From contig QZVU01000001.1 of assembly GCA_003602285.1 (NCBI GenBank), positions 682,001 to 746,000 of the forward strand: 64,000 nucleotides of DNA, given 5' to 3'. Under the pieces are notes generated by a model that saw nothing but the letters and a program-made list of their open reading frames with translations, ran no database searches and was not told where the DNA came from. Made by a program: the position numbers and the translations under genes. Below are positions 44,855-53,073 of this stretch, piece by piece (within the stretch, counting starts at the first letter, position 1; every line of letters starts with the position of its first letter). Source of the stretch: Arthrobacter frigidicola. Lineage in GTDB: Bacteria; Actinomycetota; Actinomycetes; Actinomycetales; Micrococcaceae.

Positions 44855-47054
44855 GTTGCAGGCGGAATTCGATGTTCCGCTGGATCGTCGCCTTGGATCG
44901 CTGGCCAAGCTGCTTGCGAAACACCTCAACCTCTTCACCGTAGGCCAGCTGCTCAACCACTTCCCGCGCAACTACCTGAAGCGCGGGGAACTCACCCCCA
45001 TCGCCGACGTGCCCGTCGACGAGGAGGTCACCCTCATCGCGCGGGTCCAGTCGGCGAACTCGCGGAGAATGCACACCCGCAAGGGGATGCTGCTCGAGGT
45101 CGTGATCACGGACGACGCCGACGGCAGCCTCGGCGGCATGAATCTCACCTACTTCAACGGGTACAAGGCCGAGAAGGACCTGCGGCCCGGCGTCCGCGCC
45201 ATGTTCTCGGGCAAGGTGACGGTCTACCGCAGCAAGCTTTCCCTCACCAATCCCCGGTACGTGCTGCTCGAGGACGACGACAACCCGGACTACATCAACA
45301 AGCCCATCCCGGTCTATCCCGCCGCCGAAAAGGTCGGCAGCGAACGGATCGCGCTTGCGGTGGGCACGATCCTCGACACCTTCGACAGTGAACAGCTCAA
45401 CGATCCGGTACCCGAGGCCGTCGCCCGCAGGGAAAAGCTGATGACCCTGCCCCAGGCGTATGAGCTGATCCACCGGCCAACCGTCATCGAGGAGGCCTAC
45501 CGCGCCCAGCACCGCTTCCGCTACCAGGAGGCGTTCGTGCTCCAGTCGGCCCTGGTGCGCCGTCGGGCCCTCACCGCCCGGGAGGAAGCGACCAGCAGGC
45601 CGCCGCAGACGGGCGGCCTGCTGGATCAGTTCGATGCCCGGCTTCCGTTCACCCTCACCAGGGGACAGCAGGAGGTGGGGGACACCCTCGCCGCGGAACT
45701 GGCCCGGGACCATCCGATGAACCGGCTCCTCCAGGGCGAGGTCGGGTCCGGCAAGACCCTCGTGGCGCTGCGGGCCATGCTCCAGGTCATCGACGCCGGG
45801 GGCCAGGCTGCGCTGCTGGCGCCCACCGAGGTCCTCGCTGCGCAGCACTACCAGTCAATCACCCGGACGCTTGGCCCCCTGGCCGAGGGCGGAATGCTCG
45901 GCGGCGCCTCGGACGGCACCCGCGTGGTGCTCTTGACCGGGTCCCTTCCCACCGCACAGCGGCGTCGCGCGATGCTCGAGGCCGCCTCGGGGGAGGCGGG
46001 CATCGTCATCGGGACCCATGCGCTCCTTTCGGAAAACGTGCAGTTCTTCGACCTTGGCCTGATCGTCGTCGATGAGCAGCACCGGTTCGGTGTGGAGCAG
46101 CGCGATTCCCTGCGCTCCAAGGCCTCCGCCTCACCCCACGTCCTCGTCATGACCGCCACTCCGATTCCGCGCACCGTCGCCATGACCGTCTTTGGGGACC
46201 TTGAGGTGTCCACCCTCTCCGAACTGCCCGCCGGCAGGTCTCCCATCACCACCCACGAGGTGGGCCTGGCGGAACATCCTGCGTGGATCGACCGGATCTG
46301 GTCGCGCGCCCGCGAGGAGATCGACGCCGGGCGGCAGGTCTACGTCGTGTGCTCGAAGATCGGGGACACGACAGGCCAGGAGGACGACCCCACAGCACTG
46401 GAGCTGTACCAGCCGGCAGGCGCGGCGGCTCCGCCGTCGGACCTCACCAGCGTCACCGAACTCTTTGAGTCCCTCCAGGACGCACCCCAGCTCCGCGGGG
46501 TCTCGATCGGGATGCTTCACGGACGCATGGACCCGGCCGACAAGGCCGACGTTATGGGACGTTTCAACGACGGCGCCCTGCAGCTGCTTGTCGCCACCAC
46601 CGTCATCGAGGTGGGCGTCGACGTGCCGAACGCAACGCTCATGGTCATCATGGACGCTGACCGTTTCGGCATCTCCCAGCTCCACCAGTTGCGCGGGCGG
46701 GTGGGCCGAGGCGGCCACGCGGGAACCTGCCTGCTCGTCACCCGCCTCGAGCCGGACCACCCGAGCAGGGAGCGCCTGGCTGCCGTCGCCTCGACGACGG
46801 ACGGGTTCGAACTCTCCCAGAAAGACCTCGAACTCCGGCGCGAGGGCAATATCCTCGGCGCCTCGCAGTCCGGCGGCCACTCGGCGCTGCGGTTCCTCAA
46901 GGTGATCCAGCATGCGGCGCTGATCGAAAAGGCCCGCGCGGACGCGCAGGACGTCGTGCTGGCCGATCCGGACCTGACGGAGTACCCCGGGCTCGCCCTC
47001 GCCATCGAGCTGTACCTCAACCCCGAAAAGGAAGCCTTCCTGGAACGCGGTTAG
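44844..47054 (+). CDS. recG: ATP-dependent DNA helicase RecG
   Basis: A 736-residue superfamily 2 helicase that remodels stalled replication forks and branch points. The N-terminal wedge/OB domain includes TLIARVQSANSRRMHTRKGM. Walker A is GEVGSGKT (298-305), motif II is DEQH (VVDEQHRFGVEQR), motif III is TATPIPRT, and motif VI is QLRGRVGRGGHAGTCLLV. The C-terminal TRG region (ILGASQSGGHSALRFLKVIQH) fits RecG rather than UvrB or Mfd. ATG at 44844 overlaps the DAK2 gene by 11 bases; an earlier in-frame start at 44808 is not preferred. Confidence 0.96.
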   Translation: MDSRLQAEFDVPLDRRLGSLAKLLAKHLNLFTVGQLLNHFPRNYLKRGELTPIADVPVDEEVTLIARVQSANSRRMHTRKGMLLEVVITDDADGSLGGMNLTYFNGYKAEKDLRPGVRAMFSGKVTVYRSKLSLTNPRYVLLEDDDNPDYINKPIPVYPAAEKVGSERIALAVGTILDTFDSEQLNDPVPEAVARREKLMTLPQAYELIHRPTVIEEAYRAQHRFRYQEAFVLQSALVRRRALTAREEATSRPPQTGGLLDQFDARLPFTLTRGQQEVGDTLAAELARDHPMNRLLQGEVGSGKTLVALRAMLQVIDAGGQAALLAPTEVLAAQHYQSITRTLGPLAEGGMLGGASDGTRVVLLTGSLPTAQRRRAMLEAASGEAGIVIGTHALLSENVQFFDLGLIVVDEQHRFGVEQRDSLRSKASASPHVLVMTATPIPRTVAMTVFGDLEVSTLSELPAGRSPITTHEVGLAEHPAWIDRIWSRAREEIDAGRQVYVVCSKIGDTTGQEDDPTALELYQPAGAAAPPSDLTSVTELFESLQDAPQLRGVSIGMLHGRMDPADKADVMGRFNDGALQLLVATTVIEVGVDVPNATLMVIMDADRFGISQLHQLRGRVGRGGHAGTCLLVTRLEPDHPSRERLAAVASTTDGFELSQKDLELRREGNILGASQSGGHSALRFLKVIQHAALIEKARADAQDVVLADPDLTEYPGLALAIELYLNPEKEAFLERG

Positions 47055-47063
47055 AGTGAAAGC

Positions 47064-47630
47064 ATGACGCGCATCATCGCCGGAGCCGCCGGCGGCTCAA
47101 CCCTCACCAGCGTGCCGGGGACCGGGACCCGGCCCACCACGGACCGGGTCAAGGAAGCCCTGTTCTCGCGGCTTGAGGCGTACAACGCCATCCACGGCGC
47201 ACATGTGCTCGACCTCTTCGCGGGTTCGGGATCGCTCGGAGTCGAGAGCGCAAGCAGGGGAGCGGCCACCGTGGACCTCGTGGAGTCCGCGGAGAAGCCG
47301 GCCGCGGTGGCTCAGCGGAACGCGGACCTGGTCAACCGTGTGCTGGGGTGGACGGCCGCCCGGGTGCACCGAACGAAGGTGGAAACCTACCTCGACCGGG
47401 CCGCGGAGGACCTCAGCTGGGACCTGGTGTTCCTCGATCCGCCGTATCCGCTCCAGGACGCTCCGCTGGGGGCCATCCTCACCTCGCTCGTGCCGCACCT
47501 CTCGGAGGGCGCCGTCGTCGTGCTGGAACGCTCCGCCCGCTCCCCGGAACCGCAGTGGCCGGAGGGCCTGGAGCGGTTCGCGGAAAAGAAGTACGGCGAA
47601 ACACGGCTGTGGTTCGCGGAACCCGCCTGA
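47064..47630 (+). CDS. rsmD: 16S rRNA (guanine(966)-N(2))-methyltransferase
   Basis: A 188-residue SAM-dependent methyltransferase that modifies G966 of 16S rRNA. The N-terminus MTRIIAGAAGGSTLTSVPG and TRPTTDRVKEALFSRLE match the family. The SAM site is VLDLFAGSGSLGVESASRGA, and the catalytic motif IV is DPPY (125-128). It follows recG by 9 bases. In many Actinobacteria coaD comes next; here 4.9 kb of other genes intervene. Confidence 0.95.
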   Translation: MTRIIAGAAGGSTLTSVPGTGTRPTTDRVKEALFSRLEAYNAIHGAHVLDLFAGSGSLGVESASRGAATVDLVESAEKPAAVAQRNADLVNRVLGWTAARVHRTKVETYLDRAAEDLSWDLVFLDPPYPLQDAPLGAILTSLVPHLSEGAVVVLERSARSPEPQWPEGLERFAEKKYGETRLWFAEPA

Positions 47631-47635
47631 GCTAA

Positions 47636-47677
47636 AGGCGCTCCCTGCAGCACCGCGCGGTGCTGCAGGGAGCGCCT
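47636..47677. terminator. Long hairpin terminator between rsmD and the YcnI-like gene
   Basis: Nineteen-base perfect stem from AGGCGCTCCC... (47636-47654) to ...GGGAGCGCCT (47659-47677) with a 4-base loop. It lies between convergent genes and likely ends both transcripts. A short T-run (TTTAG) follows only on the minus strand. Confidence 0.8.
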
Positions 47678-47699
47678 CCGAGATTCGACGCCGGCGCGG

Positions 47700-48467
47700 C
47701 TACGGCGTCCGGCGGTCCTCCGCCATCCGGCGGGTGCGCAGGAGCGCCGTTCCTCCGGCTGCCAGGCCAAGCAGGCCGGCGCCCAGTCCGACCCAGCCGG
47801 CGGCCGAGCCCGCGGAGGATCCTGCCGGTTCGGCCGCTGCCGCAGGCTCGAGCTCATCGTCACCCGAGGCGCCGCCGGCTCCGGTGGAGTGCGCAGCCCC
47901 GTGCCCTGAGCCTTCCTCGGCGGCCGTCGTGGTGAAGGCGGGAGCGGGGCTTTCGGGCTCCTCCTCTCCTTCAGCGGCCGGCTCGTCCCAGGCCCGGGTT
48001 GAGCCGTCGGTGTAGTGCTGCGTCGCGGGAAGGCTCACCACCGTCCCCGCCTCCGGAAGCTGCCCCACGGAGATGGAGAAGGTCTGGTATTCGTTCTGGG
48101 AGATCTCCGCCCCCTCTTCCGCGGTCCAGACGACAGAGAGCGGCGCCTCGGTGAGGGTGACGCCGTCCTCGGCCGTGACCGGCTCGGGAAGCTCGCCCCG
48201 CACCACTTCGGCCGTCCAGCCCTCGAGCGGCTTCACCCGGACCGCCGTGAACGGGGTCTCGGCCGGAAGAGCGACCTCGAGCTTGTTCGTCCCGGCGGTT
48301 TCGGATTCGTTGGGAACACTGAAGGTGAGTTGTGAGTATCCACTCTCGGTGGTGTTGGTCGGCGAGACCGTCACGTGGGCCAATGCGACCCCCGCGCCGA
48401 GGGTCATCAGGCCGACGGTGGCCGTACCTGTGCAGAGGGCGCGCGTGAAGAAGGTAGAAGTTGTCAT
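47700..48467 (-). CDS. ycnI: YcnI-like (DUF1775) exported copper-binding protein
   Basis: A 255-residue exported, membrane-anchored protein. The ATG at 48467 has GAAAGG upstream and starts MTTSTFFTRALCTG. The signal peptide ends ALA/HVTVSP, so the mature protein begins with His, the copper ligand of the YcnI monohistidine brace; the conserved Trp is in PLSVVWTAEEGAE. A Glu/Ala/Gly-rich linker (about 175-220) leads to a C-terminal membrane helix (GWVGLGAGLLGLAAGGTALLR) and basic tail. The family acts in copper handling outside the membrane. The gene just upstream on the same strand codes for a small membrane protein that is a likely partner. Confidence 0.9.
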   Translation of the reverse strand: MTTSTFFTRALCTGTATVGLMTLGAGVALAHVTVSPTNTTESGYSQLTFSVPNESETAGTNKLEVALPAETPFTAVRVKPLEGWTAEVVRGELPEPVTAEDGVTLTEAPLSVVWTAEEGAEISQNEYQTFSISVGQLPEAGTVVSLPATQHYTDGSTRAWDEPAAEGEEEPESPAPAFTTTAAEEGSGHGAAHSTGAGGASGDDELEPAAAAEPAGSSAGSAAGWVGLGAGLLGLAAGGTALLRTRRMAEDRRTP

Positions 48468-48543
48468 GATGTGCCTTTCGGGAGCCGGATCTGTGTCCGG
48501 CGGGGATGGAGGACGCTCGGGGCGCCGCGGCTCCAACCGCTCT

Positions 48544-49158
48544 TCAGGCAGGCAGGAGGCGCAGCGCGGACTGCGCCGGGGGCCCTCGCAGCGGCGGCAC
48601 GGACGCGTCGCGGCGGCGCAGACGGGGCGACGGCTGCGTGCCTACACTTCCGCGGATGCGGCGGGGGACGACGGCGGCCGCCTCGAGCGTGCTGATCAGC
48701 GGGCGCAGCCAGGCGGCCAGGAGTTCGAGCGCCGCCTCGCCCTTGGAGATCAGGAGGGCAAGGATCACCGCCGCACAGGCATGTGCTATCAGCATCAGAG
48801 TACCGCCGGAATCCGCCGACTCCGTCAGTTGCCCGGTCAGGGGTTGGCAATCCACCGCTGCCGGTCCATGGTGCTGGGCCACCGATGCGCCGGCGCAGGC
48901 CGGACCGCCCGTCAGTGCGGTGAGTGCCGTGTGCAGTGCCAGTTCGCCCGCGAGCAGCACAGCAGCCAGCGCGGGGAGGGGGAGGGCGCGTCCCGAGACG
49001 GACGTGACGGCCGCCAGGACAAGGGCGGCGAGCAGGAGCAGGATGGCGGGATCGGGAAGGGTGCCTCCGCCGATCAGGTGGGAGCACGTGCTCAACGACA
49101 GGATGAGCGATGCGACGACGGAGGAGCGGAGGAAGCGGGACCCAGTCGGTGTGCTCAC
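48544..49158 (-). CDS. Hypothetical multi-spanning membrane protein next to the YcnI-like gene
   Basis: A 204-residue protein with four to five hydrophobic helices (about 8-25, 35-55, 58-80 and 118-140) and a basic, Arg/Pro-rich C-terminal tail. The GTG at 49158 has a strong GAGGAGG site upstream. Between helices 3 and 4 lies QHHGPAAVDCQ with two His and a Cys that could bind metal. It precedes the YcnI-like gene by 76 bases in the same direction, so a part in copper handling is guessed. I do not recognise the family. Confidence 0.6.
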   Translation of the reverse strand: MSTPTGSRFLRSSVVASLILSLSTCSHLIGGGTLPDPAILLLLAALVLAAVTSVSGRALPLPALAAVLLAGELALHTALTALTGGPACAGASVAQHHGPAAVDCQPLTGQLTESADSGGTLMLIAHACAAVILALLISKGEAALELLAAWLRPLISTLEAAAVVPRRIRGSVGTQPSPRLRRRDASVPPLRGPPAQSALRLLPA

Positions 49159-49805
49159 GTATCCTCCTCCTCTGCTCGGACTGTCTGCCCGTTCTGCCTG
49201 ATGGTGCCGCCTGACCGTGCTGCCTGCGCGTGCCACCCGCGGGTGGCTTATGACGTGACGCCCGCCGGTGCGTGCGCCGGTGCGTGCGCCGGTGCGTGCG
49301 CCGGCGCTTGAGCGTCGGCCGGGGGCGGAGACGGACCGCTGCCCCTGCCCTTTCATCTTAAAGGCGCGCTCCCCGTTCCCTGACCAGGTCGATCTGTATT
49401 CGCGGTGGTCGGGCCCCGGGATGGGCCCGCGACAAAATTAGGCGGGAACGAGGACAGGAGAGGTGGGGTCGACGGCGGCCGGAGGCGCCGGCGGGACGGA
49501 GGTATCAGCGGCTGCGGACGAGCCGGAGGGCGGCGCCGGCGGAAGCGGGGTATCAGCGGCTGTGGAAGGGCCGGTGCGCGTCGTCGGCTGCTGGAGGACC
49601 GAGGGGCCTGAAAGGTGACCGGGGCCGCGGGTGGAATACACCGCTGAGCAGGCCGGGCCTTGCTGGGGTGAATGGGCTGCGACTGAATGGGCTGGGGCTG
49701 GATGGCCGGCTTCCAGCCGGTTGCGCCCGTTCGTCCGTGCCGTCCGGGTAGTGACATCGGGGCCGCTGCTTGACCCTGATGTCGATCCTGGAGTGCCGGG
49801 TGGTG
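49159..49805. other. Intergenic region with low-complexity sequence, no defended gene
   Basis: A 647-base GC-rich stretch. Several frames are open but lack family patterns. The most protein-like is a Pro/Ala/Ser/Thr-rich frame on the minus strand at 49438-49641 (67 codons from a GTG) with a 16-codon near-repeat caused by a 14-base direct repeat, GGTATCAGCGGCTG, at 49501 and 49549. It has no good start and could be the tail of a decayed gene. A 12-base tandem repeat lies at 49267-49302. Confidence 0.45.
49267..49302. repeat. Three tandem copies of a 12-base unit
   Basis: GGTGCGTGCGCC occurs three times in a row, followed by a partial copy (GGCGCTTG). It lies upstream of the membrane-protein gene, outside any accepted coding frame, and may vary in copy number. 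Confidence 0.85.
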
Positions 49806-50069
49806 CTATTTTCCGGCGGCCTGGTCCTGCGCGGCCGGAGCCGTCCTGCGTCCCGTTTCGTCCCTGCGGTCGAGTTCTTCGGTCAACTCGGCCAGTCTGG
49901 CCTGCGATTCGGGGTCGGGGAGGCCGAACTCGATGTACTCGGAGTCGATCGCACGGTGGACCCTGCTGTTAAGGACTGCTACTTCACTGCTTTCGAGAAG
50001 GGTGAGGTCTTCCGGGAAGTTCTCCTCGGGAGCCATCCGGCTTGACTCATTGGCGTTTGCTTCATTCAT
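49806..50069 (-). CDS. Small acidic hypothetical protein
   Basis: An 87-residue soluble, acidic protein starting MNEANANESSRMAPEENF at the ATG 50069, with AAGGAA about 9 bases upstream. The centre (LTLLESSEVAVLNSRVHRAIDSEYIEF) and LPDPESQARLAELTEELDRRD look like two helices, the second coiled-coil-like; the end is basic and ends in GK. It has no close family I can name. The amino-acid pattern and ribosome-binding site suggest a real gene, and the strong contrast in codon use with the shadow frames supports that. Confidence 0.6.
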   Translation of the reverse strand: MNEANANESSRMAPEENFPEDLTLLESSEVAVLNSRVHRAIDSEYIEFGLPDPESQARLAELTEELDRRDETGRRTAPAAQDQAAGK

Positions 50070-50420
50070 ATAGGTAATTTCCTTCACTCGGGCTTTCGGG
50101 CATGCGTCCCTGAGGCTCCGATTGACGATCCATCACGATCGATTCTCCTTTGGGGAGAGGTCAGGCTCGGATGGCAGCGGATCGCCCGCTTGCTCCATCA
50201 AACCATCTCGGGACGCTTCTCGCCATTAACCCGTAACCACCCGGGCGAAGCACGCGGCGAATCGATGCGGGCACGGAAGTACCGCCCTTTCGGCGGTTCC
50301 GCCGTGCCGCGACAGCGAAGGCAGCGCTGCCGCGAGCACGTGCTCCGGGCTGGGATTAGTGCCCGAAGACCGGCGCCATCCGTCGGCCCTGCTCATCGGG
50401 AGCCGGGCGTGCCCTGGGCT
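50070..50420. other. Intergenic region, no gene seen, with a perfect palindrome
   Basis: 351 bases without a defended frame. It includes a perfect 12-base palindrome, GAGCACGTGCTC, at 50334-50345, which could be an operator. The part next to 50070 should carry the promoter of the small acidic gene, and the part next to 50420 is the 3' side of the spermidine-synthase-like gene. Confidence 0.5.
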
Positions 50421-51215
50421 TCAGCCGCCGGTGCCTGAAGCGAAGGTGTCGAGGTCCGGGCCGGTCAGCACGGCAGCGGGGTGGGGGCCGGCCGCGAGCA
50501 GGCCGTCGGTCCAGTCCACGGGCCACGGCTCCCGAAGCGCGGCGATGACGATATTGCCCGGATACCGGCCGGTGAACATGGCTGTCTCACCCAGTGCAGC
50601 GATGCCCCGCGCCTCGCGGGCCAGGGTGCGCACCTGCCTCCGGGCGAAGGCGAGCGGCGGGTCATCGCCCACATTGACCAGGACGACGCCGCCCGGTGCC
50701 GCAAGCTCAAGAAGCCGCCGGTAGAACGGCGCCTCGGAGAGGTGGACAGGGGCGTCCGCTCCGGCGAAGACGTCAAGAACGATGGCATCGAAGCCCGCCG
50801 CGGGCAGCCCGTCGAGCGCCGCTGCGGCGTCGTCGAGGACGAAACGGCACTGTGTCCCGGCGGGCAATGGAAGGTGATCAAGGACGAAGTCGAGCAGTTC
50901 ACGCTCAAGCTCCACCGCTGTCTGCTTGGAGCCCGGCCGGGTGGCCTGTACGTAGCGCACGAGGGTCAGTGCGCCGGCCCCGAGGTGCAGCACCTGGAGG
51001 GGTTCCCCGGGCGGACGGACAACATCGATCACATTGGCGATCCGGCGGAGGTATTCATAAAACACCTGTCCGGGCTCGGCGAGATTGACGTGTGACTGCT
51101 GTGCCCCGCCGATGCTCAGAATGTAGGCGCCGTCGAGGAAGGCGTCCTCGTCGATCTCCGCATGGGCACCCACCCCGCGCAGCCACCGGGTGGGCACCGA
51201 ACCATCCGTGCTCAC
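50421..51215 (-). CDS. Spermidine-synthase-like methyltransferase-fold protein
   Basis: A 264-residue cytosolic protein with the Rossmann core of the spermidine synthase group: YILSIGGAQQSHVNL, VLHLGAGALTLVRYVQATRPGSKQTAVELE with the Gly-rich nucleotide site and acidic end, and FDAIVLDVFAGADAPVHLSEAPFYRRLLELAAPGGVVLVN. The active-site tetrad of true polyamine synthases is not clear, so it may be a stand-alone methyltransferase-like member common in Actinobacteria. Its start overlaps the stop of the aminotransferase gene by 4 bases. Confidence 0.85.
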   Translation of the reverse strand: MSTDGSVPTRWLRGVGAHAEIDEDAFLDGAYILSIGGAQQSHVNLAEPGQVFYEYLRRIANVIDVVRPPGEPLQVLHLGAGALTLVRYVQATRPGSKQTAVELERELLDFVLDHLPLPAGTQCRFVLDDAAAALDGLPAAGFDAIVLDVFAGADAPVHLSEAPFYRRLLELAAPGGVVLVNVGDDPPLAFARRQVRTLAREARGIAALGETAMFTGRYPGNIVIAALREPWPVDWTDGLLAAGPHPAAVLTGPDLDTFASGTGG

Positions 51216-52450
51216 AGCTTTCCCGGCAGCGAGGCAAGCCGCCCGGCGGCATCCTCGAGGATCTCTGACTTCTTGCAGAAGGCGAAGCGGAGCAGGGAAC
51301 GTGTGCGCTCGGCTCCCTCCGGATGGCAGAACACGGGCACGGGAATCGCGGCGACACCCACCAGTGCCGGCAGCCGGCGGGCGAGCTCGGTCGCATCCAC
51401 CACCCCGAGCGGGGCGCAGTCGGCGAGCACGAAGTAGGTGCCCTGCGAGGCGTGGACCCGGAACCCGGCTGCCGCCAGCCCGGAGGACAGCAGGTCCTTC
51501 TTCCGCTGCAGCGTCCCGGCGATCCCCGTGAAGTAGGCGTCGGGCAGGCCCAGCCCTCGGGCGACGGCGCCCTGGAACGGCATCCCGGAGCTGTAGGTCA
51601 GGAAGGACTTCACGGTGCGCACGCGGGCCACGAGCTCCGCGGGACCGGTCAGCCAGCCGACCTTCCAGCCGGTGACGGAGAACGTCTTGCCCGCCGAGGA
51701 AATGGCCAGGGTCCGCTCGGCGGCCCCGGGCAGGGAGGCCACCGGGATATGCGCGCCGTCGAAGGTCAGGTGTTCATACACCTCGTCCGTTACCAGCAGC
51801 ACGTCGTGCTGCACGGCCAGTTCGACGATCCGGGTGAGCGCCTCCCGGGTGAACACCGAGCCGGTGGGGTTGTGGGGGTTGTTGAGCAGCAGCATTCGAG
51901 TCCGGCCGCTCATTGCCGCCTCCAGGGCCTCCAGGTCGGGCTGGAAGTCCGGGGCCCGCAGCGGCGCAGTGGTGTGGTCTGCTCCGGCCAGGCCAATGAC
52001 TGCTCCGTAAGAGTCATAGAAGGGCTCGAAGGTCAGGACCTCATCGCCCGGCCCGGCGAAGGCGAGGACGGCGGCCGCGATCGCCTCAGTGGCGCCGGTG
52101 GTGACAAGGACGCCGGTCTCGGGATCGGGCCTCAGCCCGTAGAACCGCTCCTGGTGGGCCGCGACCGCGGCGCGCAGTTCTGGCACGCCACGCCCCGGGG
52201 CGTACTGATTGGCGCCGGCGGCGATCGCCGCACGGGCCGCTTCGAGGATCTCGGGCGGGCCGTCCTCATCGGGAAAACCCTGCCCGAGGTTGATCGCCCC
52301 GTGAGCGGCGGCCAGGGCGGTGATCTCCTCGAAGATCGTGACACCCAGCGTGCCGTCCGGGCCCAGCAGATTGGCGCCGAGCGCCGTCCGCTGCCAGGGT
52401 TCTGCCGCTTGCTGCGCGGAGCGGTCGGGGGAGGGAAAGGAAGACCTCAT
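51212..52450 (-). CDS. PLP-dependent class I/II aminotransferase
   Basis: A 412-residue fold-type I aminotransferase. INLGQGFPDEDGPPEILEAAR and ANQYAPGRGVPELRAAVA are typical of the DapC / kynurenine aminotransferase-like branch. LNNPHNPTGSVF holds the PLP-binding Asn, DEVYEHL the Asp, and SSAGKTFSVTGWKVGW the Schiff-base Lys. A substrate-binding Arg is in RSLLRFAFCK near the end. ATG at 52450; a longer frame to 52564 would overlap the divergent coaD. It may be a succinyl-diaminopimelate or methionine/kynurenine-type transaminase; sequence alone does not settle this. Confidence 0.9.
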   Translation of the reverse strand: MRSSFPSPDRSAQQAAEPWQRTALGANLLGPDGTLGVTIFEEITALAAAHGAINLGQGFPDEDGPPEILEAARAAIAAGANQYAPGRGVPELRAAVAAHQERFYGLRPDPETGVLVTTGATEAIAAAVLAFAGPGDEVLTFEPFYDSYGAVIGLAGADHTTAPLRAPDFQPDLEALEAAMSGRTRMLLLNNPHNPTGSVFTREALTRIVELAVQHDVLLVTDEVYEHLTFDGAHIPVASLPGAAERTLAISSAGKTFSVTGWKVGWLTGPAELVARVRTVKSFLTYSSGMPFQGAVARGLGLPDAYFTGIAGTLQRKKDLLSSGLAAAGFRVHASQGTYFVLADCAPLGVVDATELARRLPALVGVAAIPVPVFCHPEGAERTRSLLRFAFCKKSEILEDAAGRLASLPGKL

Positions 52451-52520
52451 AGGGACAAGTATTACCGCTCCAGCGTGGCGGGAGCCTTTGGGCAGCGAAC
52501 CGGGTGGGTAGTTTAGGAGT

Positions 52521-53000
52521 ATGCGCCGAGTCGTCTGCCCCGGATCCTTCGACCCCATCCACAACGGTCACGTGGAGGTGATCATGCGTGCCGCCGGTCT
52601 TTTTGACGAGGTGGTGGTGGCCGTGTCCACCAATTACTCCAAGAAGTACCGCTTCACCCTCGAGGAACGGCTGGAGATCACGGGCGAGGCGCTCGCCCAC
52701 CTGCCGGGGGTCACCGTCGAGTTCATGGGCCACGGTCTGCTGGCGGAGTTCTGCCGCGACCGCGGTGCCGTTGCGATCGTCAAGGGCCTGCGCTCAAGCC
52801 ACGATCTCGACTACGAGCTGCCCATGGCAACGATGAACCGGCAGTTGACCGGCGTCGAAACCGTCTACCTGCCCGGAGAGAGCAGCTTCCTTCACGTGTC
52901 CTCGACGTTGCTGAAGGAGGTCGCCGCCCTGGGAGGAGACATCTCCGCGTACGTGCCCGGCACCGTGCTGGACCGCATGGCTCGACCCACCGCCTCCTAG
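52521..53000 (+). CDS. coaD: Phosphopantetheine adenylyltransferase
   Basis: A 159-residue nucleotidyltransferase that makes dephospho-CoA from 4'-phosphopantetheine and ATP. The N-terminal GSFDPIHNGHVEVI holds the TxGH-type motif His. Lys-Lys-Tyr and FTLEERLEI follow, then VKGLRSSHDLDYELPMATMNR, and SFLHVSSTLLKEVAALGGDIS with the second nucleotide-binding segment. Size is exact for the family. It is divergent from the aminotransferase and convergent with modC. Confidence 0.97.
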   Translation: MRRVVCPGSFDPIHNGHVEVIMRAAGLFDEVVVAVSTNYSKKYRFTLEERLEITGEALAHLPGVTVEFMGHGLLAEFCRDRGAVAIVKGLRSSHDLDYELPMATMNRQLTGVETVYLPGESSFLHVSSTLLKEVAALGGDISAYVPGTVLDRMARPTAS

Positions 53001-53073
53001 CGGGTCGGCAGAACGAGGCGCGCACAGGAGCATCCGGTTCGGCACCCGCCGCTGGATCTTCAGAGCGGAGCCC

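Noticed and set aside
48073-49311. A 412-codon plus-strand frame over the YcnI-like region
   Set aside because: Low-complexity Arg/Gly/Gln-rich translation without domains, opposite to two genes with signal peptides and good starts.
49438-49641. Pro/Ala-rich 67-codon minus-strand frame with a 16-codon near-repeat
   Set aside because: No good ribosome-binding site or upstream domain; kept only as a note on the gap.
51323-52516. A 397-codon plus-strand frame opposite the aminotransferase
   Set aside because: Composition is shadow-like and the minus strand holds all aminotransferase motifs.
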